From Nitzschia sp. DOCU1 (Eukaryota; Bacillariophyta; Bacillariophyceae; Bacillariales; Bacillariaceae): DNA of 64,000 nucleotides. This document shows, in pieces, positions 1-9,600 of the stretch. Numbering within the stretch: position 1 is the first letter of the stretch; each line of letters begins with the position of its first letter. Under the pieces are notes generated by a model. It saw only the letters and a list, made by a program, of their open reading frames with translations, had not been told where the DNA came from and ran no database searches. The stretch spans positions 682,001-746,000 of the forward strand of contig OX595994.1 of assembly GCA_951394045.1 (NCBI GenBank), given 5' to 3'. The translations under genes were made by a program, and so were the position numbers.

Positions 1-1
1 C

Positions 2-337
2 GATGAGGCTCCCGCGACGACCTCGCCTAGCAAAGATGGACCTGCAGACGATGAGGCTCCCACGACGACTTCGCCTAGCAAAGACGAGCCTGCAGACGAT
101 GAGGCTCCCGCGACGACTTCGCCTAGCAGAGATAAGCCTGCAGCTGACGAGGCTCCCACGACGACCTCGCCTAGCGAAGATAAGCCTGCAGCTGACGAGG
201 CTCCCACGACGACCTCGCCTAGCGAAGATAAAGCTGCAGAGGATGAGGCTCCCACCACGTCCCCGCCTAGCGAAGATAAAGCTGCAGAGGATGAGGCTCC
301 CACGACGACCCCGCCTGGCAAAGATGAAAATGCAGAC
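2..337 (+). repeat. Coding minisatellite, 48 bp x 7
   Basis: Seven uninterrupted 48-bp units, each beginning GATGAGGCTCCC or GACGAGGCTCCC. The period is a multiple of three, so the frame is kept. The units differ by a few substitutions, which suggests expansion by unequal exchange or replication slippage. Confidence 0.85.
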
Positions 338-490
338 AAAATAGTGGAAGGCGATGCAAGCAAGAAGCGCGAAGTGGAGCCTCGAGAAGATGCCGAGGAG
401 CCGCCCGCAAAGAAGGTCAAGACGAACGAGGACGAAGATAGGAAGGAAGTTTCGACGGAAGAACCCCAAGAGGACGTCAAAGAAGATTAG
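2..490 (+). CDS. 3' end of a protein with seven 16-residue acidic Thr/Pro repeats
   Basis: The open frame enters from the left edge and ends at TAG 488-490, so the start is outside the window. Seven tandem copies of a 48-bp unit (2-337) encode the consensus DEAPTTTSPSKDEPAD, varying mainly at the Lys/Glu positions. A charged tail of about 50 residues follows, containing PPAKKVKTN, which resembles a monopartite nuclear localisation signal, and ending in acidic residues. The composition (Asp/Glu, Pro, Thr, Ser, Ala) predicts an intrinsically disordered segment. No catalytic domain is visible in this part and no function is assigned. A nuclear location is an inference from the basic cluster only. 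Another frame across the repeats is also open, but only because of the repeat periodicity. Confidence 0.7.
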   Translation, partial: DEAPATTSPSKDGPADDEAPTTTSPSKDEPADDEAPATTSPSRDKPAADEAPTTTSPSEDKPAADEAPTTTSPSEDKAAEDEAPTTSPPSEDKAAEDEAPTTTPPGKDENADKIVEGDASKKREVEPREDAEEPPAKKVKTNEDEDRKEVSTEEPQEDVKED

Positions 491-1255
491 CGCTTCGAAT
501 GTTGATTGATGTTGTATCATGTTGATTGATGTTGTGTCATATGGGTGATAAGATGAGTACGTCGATGGGGAAATCGGCGTGGGGCAGGGGATTGCCCGGG
601 TCTAACTGCTAAAATTTACACATAGAGTGATGTCAAATAGAAATGCGCAACTTCGAAACGTTTAACAGGACTTTTGATCTCTTCACGTTCGACCAGACTG
701 GTAGTCGCCCATATACCCGCGACACTGGTTTTGAACGAAAGCGCGACGATTTGTCAAAGTCGGCCTCATTGATACTGTCTTAGACCGTCAAGGCCAGTGC
801 GGATCCACAGTACCTTGCTGTTAACAAATACATGGGCATCTGTAACCTGATAACTTCTATGGAGGCACTCAGCCCGTCGCCATCCAAGTTCAGTAGAAAG
901 AATCGGACGCTTCGTTGGATCCCAAGGTACACGATGTGAATACGACGAAAGAAGCAAACAATCGTACTTCTAGTCCACTGTTCGCTACGATCTACATCAC
1001 TGTCATAAGTTCGCAGTTTCCGAGACGATCGCGTAAGGCAAAGACCATGTAGTAAATAGTAGACGGTGCTTTTCACTGAGGGCGTTTGGGGCTTTCGTAG
1101 GGCGCTCTTGCTCACTTCCATTCCATACAAGCTTGCGACCATGTCGTATCTTTCAATTTAGCCGAGTCGCAAAGGTAGAAAAGAAACACCCGCCGTGTCG
1201 CTGAAAAAGGGACGACCCTAAAATTCCTTGGCAAACTGGTAGAGTTCGAGACTAA
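491..1255. other. Intergenic, no gene recognised
   Basis: Lies between the stop of the repeat protein and the inferred 3' end of the minus-strand hydrolase. A 120-codon minus-strand frame (780-1142) shows no recognisable domain and looks like chance. A short imperfect direct repeat (TTGATTGATGTTGT) occurs near 500-540. Confidence 0.5.
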
Positions 1256-2294
1256 CTAGGGCAGCTTGAAGATTGAAAATGGGAACTGCTGCGGTTCTTG
1301 CCTGGACTTTCGGAGCACGGAAGCAAGCTGTTCCAGCATGGGACCATGCCATTGACCAATGATACCGCGGCTACCATACCAAGAGTCGGGTGCGTTGATC
1401 GAATGAAGAACACCATCCAAATCAAGCTTTGTGGATGCCAGGGTTCGGCTGTAATGTGAGGAATATGCCTATTGCTAGAATTGCGTATTCATCTGTTCTT
1501 CACACACTTACCTGTACGGCGCCCTCCAAATGCCCTGCACACTGAGGCACGACCCCGTCGCCAATCGCTGTGCCGTCTCCACAGACTGCCTCATAGGAAT
1601 TGAAAGCGAATCCTTTAATCGACGTTGGCTCTATTGGGGACTTGCGCTCTTGCTTCTCGCCCGTCACAGAAAGCCCGATTGCTGTCAAATAGAACAGATC
1701 GGGAGCATGATGGGCTCCCGGAAATCGTTCATTGGTAATTCGTAGCGCACCTCTCGTCATATCCATAACGCCCGGTGGAGGAGGCAAATTCGGAGCTCCC
1801 AACGTAACAATTCCTGCCACTTTTGCAAGGTCTACAGGAGGCGCACCTTCATCCTCCGATCCAAACCCAATTGCTGCCCGACCCAACCATCCCCCAGCAC
1901 TGTGACCTACTAGTACTACTTTCTCGTCTTCGCCCAGCGAGTTGATTTCTTGTGAAATTCGTTCCAGATACCAAGAAAAGGCAGGCCTAGTCGGTGGGGC
2001 CTCGGCAGCCCAAAATTTCCAATCCAAGGCTCCACGTGAGAAAACTTGTAACCAATCGGCTCGTGCGACGGGGAGTACGGCAATCTGCTCGGGTTCCCAG
2101 CCTTGCTCCTGTAAAGAGGACACCAGAGAATTCTCCATCGTGTAGTCGACAGAATCGTTACCGAAACCTGGCAAAATCAATAGCTTTACATTGGAGGGGA
2201 CCGACGGCTTTGTTACTGGCGCGTTGAAAAAGAATCCATTGGAATCATTTAAGAAAGTACAAGCGAGAAAAATCGCAAGAAGGATCCTTGTCAT
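1256..2294 (-). CDS. Alpha/beta hydrolase (lipase-like), secreted or plastid
   Basis: Two exons are inferred: 2294-1512 and 1468-1256, with a 43-bp intron (1469-1511, GTAAGT donor) whose splicing keeps the frame and gives 331 residues. Without splicing the frame ends just after the donor. The N-terminus has a signal peptide of about 20 residues followed by Phe-Phe-Phe after Asn-Gly, so diatom plastid import is possible. The nucleophile elbow GHSAGGW lies near residue 130 and an oxyanion-region LPGFG near residue 42. Exon 2 supplies LDGVLHSINAPDSWYG, which would contain the catalytic His. The family includes plant and cyanobacterial lipase/esterases of uncertain substrate. The intron is unusually short, so the exon 2 boundary is less certain than the hydrolase call. 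Confidence 0.75.
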
Positions 2295-2803
2295 TTTCTA
2301 CTGCAACGAGAAAGTAAAGCACTCGACAAGTAATTCAACCAGATCCCGTACGGTCGAAACCGTGTGCCTAATGCGTAGAGCTCTGCACCAGCAATAACTC
2401 CAACATCTGAGCTATGTCCTCTCTTTGTGTTTCTCATGCTCATCGTCGGAGCGTTTGGATATATTTGGTAGGTAGGCTCGGCTTTGGCCGGAGGGATCGG
2501 AGTCGGAAGAAGATGCCAATACGAACGTAGATAAGAACAATGGCGAAAAGATAGGAAGAAATGTCGGAAAAAGTCCTTCTCTAATTAAAAAAACCGCAAT
2601 AGAATGACGTTGGCGAAAGCACATGCCAGCGATGCATGGGATGGGGTGTCTTCTGCGTATGGCGAAGAGGTGTCTGGCGCAACGATCGACGACGCTTGGT
2701 AGAAGATTGCGCAGGGTAAATTGCGCTGGTGTCTTGACCGTGAATTGTTCAGCGCACGAATACAACAGGAAGCCAAGACCGTATTACGCAAAAAGAAGTA
2801 AGA
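2295..2803. promoter_or_regulatory. Divergent intergenic region
   Basis: 509 bp between the starts of the minus-strand hydrolase and the plus-strand orphan gene, so it should carry both promoters. No known core element was recognised. Short open frames here lack domain features. Confidence 0.4.
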
Positions 2804-5179
2804 ATGTCTCGACAAACTGCTAAGAAGACGGTGGCTAAGAAGGCATCGGCACAGTTCGTGGCGGAAGATTTCTTTGCTGAAATGAAGGAGTTAGGAATTG
2901 GGGAGGGAGGAGGTAGTAGCATGAACGCCGGCGCAGCTGCAATGGATGGCGCAGGAGAAATCGATAGGAACGAAAGACGCGCAAAAAAGCTCTTGGCGGA
3001 AGCCATTGAAGTTTACAATTCGCAACTCAGCGTGAGTGCTTTTGACCATGGAGCTGCAAACATGTACCCTATGTTTTTCAATGACATTAGGCAGGCGCGC
3101 AGCCAAGACTTTCAGGACTATGCCAAGTTTCCGAGTTGGAACGATGATGAACGTGGGAATCTAGCTGGCGTGCAGAAAATGAATATCTGGGGTTTGGATT
3201 GCCTTGGTGCGGAGGAAGAAGTGGAAGCGTTTGGGTCGAAAGAAATGACTCGTGCAGCAAAGATATGGATGAGTAAGTAGAAAAGGTTGGAATTGAAAAA
3301 GCAGAAGTGGAACTAACACATCTAAAGTCTTTGTTCTAGAAAATAAGGACGGTGAACCTTGCGAGGTGATATACCATGGGCTTCAGGGTTTGATTGCAGA
3401 ACAGTTATCGAACGTGGATGTATCGATGAAAGGCGTTTTTGAATCTGGTTACAAGCTGAATGGAGAATTGTTTCCTGGAGGGTGGGATGATTTTATTTTA
3501 GAAGGGGATCTGGATGAAAACAAGGATTCTCATGGAGCACGCACGTTGCTGTTGCTTCTGTATGTGTCGTTGTGTAATATTAATTCTAAAGGAGTCAAGA
3601 CCGAAGTGTAAGTGATAATGGAAGAAAGAATGTGCAGGCAACAGGAATGTATTCTAACCCGCCCATTGTGCAACAGTCGCGAATTGTTTAGGTATTTAGT
3701 CAGCAAGCAAGAAAGAACTTTGCTGCGCCATTTTGGATGGATTCTACTGGGCAATCTGCAGTCTGCGGGTGATCTTACTAGATTGTGCAGCTTGTGCGAC
3801 CATTCGAAGGAGACGATGCTGAACGATATTTTCTTTGCGAAGAAAACGCCAGCAAACGCCGGGAGGATTTCCGCTGCTCCTCCGGAGAGAAATTGCAGGG
3901 CCCTACAGACGTTGTCTGTCCTGATGATCCACAAGCTCATCATACCACAGATTAAAGTGGTTGAGCAGAATTTGCAGGCAAATGGAGTCGATCAGAGAAA
4001 AATTGCCGTTGTGTCTGCCTATAGGGTGTGGAAGAAAATTACGCCGCCCGATCCAACGATGGGCTATATGTTGGGTTATTCGAATGCGGTGAGAAATTGG
4101 ATGAAGGAGCTTGATGGTGGGCAACTTCGCCGTTCGGATAGGAAACCGGCGCCTGTTTCAGTTGCGCAAATCAAGCCAACACCCAAAGCTGCGCAAGCGA
4201 AGCCAGCACCGAAACCAGCGCAACTCAAGTCAACAATTAAACCTGCAAAAGCTGTGCAAACGAAGCCAGCACCGAAACCAGTGCAACTTTCCAAAGCCAA
4301 GACGGGAGGTGGAAGACATATCGGACCTACACAGGCGGAGCGCATCATGTTTTTGGAGCAAAAGGTGAAAGAGATGCAGAAGAGTCAAAAGGATCTTCTT
4401 GCATTGACAAAGCCGATGGCTCAGTTGATGTTGTTGCCCGGAACGAAAGTTTTCCCTGAAGGTCATGTTGAGGAAGCAAGAGACCTCGAAAGGGCGATCA
4501 CTGAAAACTTCAAAATCCTTCAATGCCTAGGTGGTCCGCGAGACGATTCGACAGATAGTAGCACCACGGAGGATAGCAGCACGGATGATGAGACGTTCAC
4601 AGATGCCAGGCATGGGGGTGGGCGTGGGCGTGCAAAGTCAACGAAGGATCCCGAACCAGGTAAGTCCAATTCGCTGTACATGCTACAAACGATGTGCTTC
4701 TGACACTTGCCTGTGAAGTGAGCCATAACTATAGTACCAGATTGGCCACGGGGAAGGAAGAGAAGGAAGATGAGGTTATTACCGTGGACGATGACAGTAG
4801 CCTTCCGACCAGGTTGGAGTCAGAGAGAGAAGCGCAAGACAATGATGATGTGAAAGAAGTGCAAGTTTCATTTTTTAGTCGTATTAAGGAAAAGTTAATT
4901 GGGAGCGCGGAGAAGGAGAGCAAAGCACGGAGCAGATTCATGGAGACTGATGGGAAAGGAGGCGAGGAAGAGGAAAATGAAGTGTTTGCAAACCAAGTCC
5001 AGGAAGAAGAGGAGATTGGAACAGGAGATAAGGACGAAGAGGAAGATGATGTTGGAAACCTCGCCAACCTTGCACAACAAAAGGAAGAGGAAGATGATAG
5101 TCAACGAAACAAGAATAAAAGAAAGCACAAGACGGACAAAAAGGGCAAGAAGCACAAGAAAAAGAAGTTGGACCCGTAA
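2804..5179 (+). CDS. Unrecognised four-exon protein, 726 aa
   Basis: Not recognised. Four exons fit splice signals and phase: 2804-3272, 3340-3607, 3677-4659 and 4719-5179, all with GTAAGT donors and introns of 67, 69 and 59 bp. The first half looks globular, with features such as MYPMFFNDIRQARSQDF and LFRYLVSKQERTLLRHFG. The middle (about residues 400-450) is a Lys/Pro/Ala-rich degenerate repeat (KPAPKPAQ-like). A possible coiled coil follows (AERIMFLEQKVKEMQKSQ). The C-terminal quarter is Ser/Thr/Asp/Glu-rich and ends in a strongly basic Lys tail (KKGKKHKKKKLDP), suggesting nucleic-acid or nucleolar association (inference only). It converges with the 237-aa orphan on the other strand. The third acceptor (ending at 4718) was chosen because it alone restores the frame. 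Confidence 0.65.
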
Positions 5180-5335
5180 TTTGGTGTATGTGGTTATGTC
5201 AAGAGTGCTCACATTGGAATGACCAGCCACGGATTTCATATGATAGGAGATAAATAATCAGAATTAGCCGCCTTTACATATATTTTTGGGTTTTATTTTA
5301 TTCTTACATTTCACACAATTGTACTCAGTGAGAGT

Positions 5336-6049
5336 CTAAAAGCCAAGGCTCTTACCATAGTCACTAGGGTAGTTTCCCCTCCAAATGACAGCGGCCAAGT
5401 TGGGGTACTTGTTTCTAAAGTCACGGGTCCACTCAGATTCGTTGATGGCTTGTTTGAGAGCTACATCGATGGCATCATTATGCATGAACTGATCCATCGA
5501 GAAGGGCGGGGTAGCATCATAGTCTGTGCGGTCTTCCAGCACAATATTATCAGGGACGAAGGCATGGAAACGACGATCATTGATCAATGCCTTGAGTCCT
5601 TCCATTCCTTGCTGACGCGTTTCAGGAGTGGACTCACCCTCGGTTGGCCAACGAATAAAAATGTGGCGCATGTACTTGTTGCCCAAGTTCTTCATCTCGG
5701 CGTTGTTAGAGAATGGCGCACGACGCACCAAGGATGCAGTGAAGTTACACTTGTCAAATTCGTCACACTTAAGGTCACCATACTCGTCACGTATGTAGCG
5801 ACTGATGTTGTGCGTAAAGCCATCATCGTCTTGCGACTTTTCGTACATGTAGATCTCGAACTCCAAAACAGCAGAGAAGTTGATGCAAACAATGCGCATG
5901 GGGGTCCTTTTCTTGGGAGAAGGAGGGGGTTTCCCAGATTTCGAAGGACTTGCATATTTGATGAAAGTTTGCTTCTTGGCCGGCATCTTGACATTTTCAT
6001 CAGCCTCTTTTGCCGGCTTCTTGGCTGGGCTTTGATCTTTCTTTGACAT
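5336..6049 (-). CDS. Unrecognised 237-aa protein with basic N-terminus
   Basis: A single-exon frame from ATG 6049 to TAA 5336. The first 50 residues are rich in Lys, Pro and Ser (SPAKKPAKEADENVKMPAKK) and probably disordered. The rest is a compact alpha/beta-like region with MRIVCINFSAVLEFEIYMYE and a conserved-looking C-terminus (WTRDFRNKYPNLAAVIWRG). No membrane segment or signal peptide is apparent. It ends 156 bp from the convergent 726-aa orphan gene. The antisense strand is also open for 198 codons, but the sense frame has the cleaner start and composition. I do not recognise a family. Confidence 0.6.
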   Translation of the reverse strand: MSKKDQSPAKKPAKEADENVKMPAKKQTFIKYASPSKSGKPPPSPKKRTPMRIVCINFSAVLEFEIYMYEKSQDDDGFTHNISRYIRDEYGDLKCDEFDKCNFTASLVRRAPFSNNAEMKNLGNKYMRHIFIRWPTEGESTPETRQQGMEGLKALINDRRFHAFVPDNIVLEDRTDYDATPPFSMDQFMHNDAIDVALKQAINESEWTRDFRNKYPNLAAVIWRGNYPSDYGKSLGF

Positions 6050-6636
6050 GATGGCGAATGATTGATGAAATCCTAGATTGTGAGTGGGATAAACTCATGA
6101 ATTCTGCTGAATGGCAACTCTATTCCATCCGTTGCGCAGACGTTGAATGATGTTTTTGGAATTGTGCTACCGTTAGATGATCTGTTTTCAATCAAGCAGA
6201 AGTACAATGTAGATGCGCAGGCTTTATAGTGAGATGTGGCAACTCCGACGCCGTTGAATTGTTAGTGTGCTGCTCTTCAAGAATCTAGACATCCATCATC
6301 TCTAGCCTTGCATGTTTTTAAGCTTGGTAATACTATGGCCATTGTAAAATATTTGACAGTCTAAGTAGCACGGACAGCGCAAGACGTGCATCCAATTGTG
6401 CGAGTCAATGTTCATATACGGAGAAATACACATATAGCAGATCATAATGAGCTGTAAAAATGTACTTAAACGCATCGTGTTGGTGCACATCCTTGTGTAT
6501 CGCTCAAATGACCCAGCACACATTGTGCAGCCGTTATTTTGCCTGGCACATCGCTCAAATGACCCAGCACACATTGTGCAGCCGTTATTTTGCCTGGCAC
6601 ATAACAATTTTATTAGAGTGAGACAGCTAATGAACG
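6050..6636. other. Region upstream of the Helitron gene
   Basis: 587 bp without a convincing gene. It separates the minus-strand orphan from the Helitron coding sequence. The right part holds an exact 51-bp tandem duplication (6500-6601). A TCTCTAG sequence at 6299, preceded by A, is a candidate Helitron 5' end. Confidence 0.45.
6500..6601. repeat. Exact 51-bp tandem duplication with internal hairpin
   Basis: 6500-6550 and 6551-6601 are identical. Each copy holds the hairpin-capable motif GCACA-CAT-TGTGC. It lies 35 bp upstream of the Helitron ATG. A related 15-nt inverted repeat occurs just after the Helitron stop (12446-12460). Confidence 0.9.
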
Positions 6637-9600
6637 ATGGTGCGTTACCCAACTGCAGAAGAGGAAAGCAAATTGCTCCACGACTTCGAGCAAGCTTTAC
6701 ACAGCTGCGTTTTTGTCGACAGTGACGGTGTCCACCATCCACTTGTTTGCGCAGTGTGTGACTGTATGCAAAAGGAAGGAAGAGTTTTTCAATGGATAGA
6801 CATCCAAAAATTGGCTCAAAAAGCAGACCAAGCCAAAATGACGCACAAGAAAGTGCAAACTGTCTATCCCGCCAGCCTTGTAGCACACTACAAGGTACCA
6901 AAGTGTCCGTCACTCAGTAAATTTGTGCTATCACCACGAAGTGTGATAGATACCAATAGGAAAGCAATAGCCTTGTGCAGCCACTGCAATACGCATTTCC
7001 AACTGTTTAACGACAAGTGCAGGCACCGAAAGTATCCCCCAGAAGATGCAATCATCATGGGTTACATGGTCGGAACCCCTCCCCCGGAGCTCACCTGTCT
7101 TAATGATGTCGAGCTTGCTTTAGTAAGCACTGTGCGAACAGCTTGTCAAACCTGGATATACTTTGGTGGTTGTCACCAGCACATAAAAGGGTGGCACACA
7201 TTTTATGACCACCAGCCAGAAAATATAGTTGGCCATTTGAACAATCTGAGTGAAGCGGGGTTACGAGGTCAGCTGTTGGTGGTGTTGTGTGGACCTTTCA
7301 CCACTGAACAAGCTGCAACTGCAAGGCGCCAAGTATTGATCGATGCCGACAAAGTCATTCGGGCATTCCGTTGGTTGAAAGCTAACAATTTCAATTATAC
7401 CGATATGGAAATTCCTACTACTGTTCCTCAGCCATATGTTCATGAAGAGAGAATGTAAGTGTCATTGCAGCGCAGCAACTTATAAACACTGGTCTCACCA
7501 ACACAGAAACTTTACATTCTTTCAGGGGCAGAGATGACTTACTCCCTGACCAAAACATCATTTTGGAAAATCAAGTTAGTGTGACAATTGTTCTTCCAGA
7601 TGGATCCAATGCTAACGAATTAACAGCAGGATTCCAATCACAGACGGAATTTCGGGAGTATGTCATGGCAAAATTTCCCGAGGGGAACTTCAATGCCAGC
7701 ATTCATGCCAGACCCAGTGCAGCAGTGGTACCAGACTACGATGGTAATGGTGTTGCACGTGCATTTCCTTTGCTTTTTCCATACGGGCACTCAGGCCTAC
7801 CCGGAGATCCTGCACTGGAACGTCTGAAAAATGTTTTCAAAGTCACGCAAGTCTTTCATCGCAAGCAAAATGATGTTTTGAGGAAGTACCTGAAGCACGG
7901 AAACCGTGCATTTCATTGCGCATTGTTCATCTTGATCGTATTCAATCTGCTCATGAAGGAGGTAATATTCAAGGACGTTTGCCTGAAAGCAAATTACAGA
8001 CAGCGCAGTGGGAACTCATTTGCTGAAGAAGTTGGCGCAATGACTGTGGCAGACCTCAACAAGGCCGTGGAAGCCGTGCGGAATCATCATGCAAGTCAGC
8101 ATTCAAGCGCACGTGGTGCGCAATATTTACAATCCGTTCATGCCACCTGTGGTGATTTACCCCACACCAATGAGGCAGCGCAAACGGCACGCAAACAATA
8201 TTTTGGACATGTGATGCGGTATGGCCTTCCAGCAGTGTTTCTGACTCTGACCCCAGACGACAAGCGAAATTATCGTATCTGTTTGTATGCTCTACCAGAA
8301 GAAGAACGTTTCAAATACCAACCTCCAGACTTGGCAGAAGCCACATCTAATAAGGTCATCTATGAGCAATACTTGGTTCGACAGAATTCTCGCTCTTTAT
8401 ATCCAGGGCTATGTGCAGAAGAATATGATAGAATCGTGACACTTGTTATCGAACATTTGTTCCAATGGGATTCCGCAGCTAATAAAGCAAAAGGGGTGGG
8501 AATCTGTGGTGAACTGGAAGCTTGGTGCCTGGCTACAGAAGAGCAGGGGCGCAAGACCTTGCATGGTCACTTCTTGTTGTTTGTGAAAGATTGGAGACCA
8601 TTAATGAAGAAAGTACAATGCAAATCAACAAAGAAGATGACACAGTTCTATGCGCACAAACAGCTTTTGAAATTTGCAAGTTCAATTGCCAGCGCAAAAC
8701 TAATCGAAGACAGGGGGGCGGAAACTTGCATATTTAGTGATTTTCCTCGGTTTGGCCATGCTGACTGTTCTCAACAGAAGCGGCCAAGCAGACAAGGAGG
8801 AATGGAAGACTATCATCATCACAAACGTCGCCGAAGGGATCCTGAAATCAAAGCGGTCAGTGAGCAACAAATCAGGGAAATGCGACACAAGCGAAAATGC
8901 AATGAGCACACGGGTCATTTAGCAACATGCAGTTGCGGGAGGGAGTTGCGCATTGATAATTTGAATGCTGATGCAATCAATTTTGTGATGGAATCATCTC
9001 AATTCGAGTTTCCCGATGTAAACGCAAGAATTGACCATTACTTGTTCAATGAGCAAATGAATGTTGATTGGTGCACACAGGTACCACAGCTGCGACAAAG
9101 ACGTTACTTCATGTCGAATGTGTTCCACAACCATCATTTCACTACGCATACAAGAAGATGTTTTGCAAAAGGATGTGAATGCTACGCCAAGCTACCCAAC
9201 CAACCTTGTAGGCATGATGAGTTGACACCAAAACCAACATCGGATTTATGGTTCGACTTGTTTGGAGAGTCGACGGAGTATGTCATGTTTCGCTTTACCC
9301 CAGCTCGTACTTTACGGGATGCTTTTATGAATACCCACTCTCCCATTTTAACGAAATCTCTTGGTTACAATACCAATGTTATGGTTGCAATGAATGGACC
9401 GTGCGTATTCTATGTTACTGGGTACCAGGCAAAAGCACAGCAAAAGGAAGAAATGCAGGCATATTCCAAAGTGGCGGAAGTTATTACGCGAATGATTAAC
9501 AAGTATGCGCAGCCAGAGTCAACTCCAGATCCTGTTACTCCCCGACAGGAAGGCTTCAAGCGACTTTTGGGTGGAGTGTATGCGCAATGCAATGCCCACG

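Noticed and set aside
3..344. Plus-strand 113-codon frame rich in Arg/Leu/Pro over the first repeat
   Set aside because: It is the alternative frame of a 48-bp coding repeat. The frame ending at 490 has an acidic, soluble repeat and continues into a sensible tail.
780..1142. Minus-strand 120-codon frame
   Set aside because: No domain, signal or biased composition, and overlapping frames of similar length exist on the same strand; probably chance.
5450..6046. Plus-strand 198-codon frame antisense to the 237-aa orphan
   Set aside because: Shadow of the minus-strand gene, which has the better start context, Lys/Pro-rich start and coherent composition.
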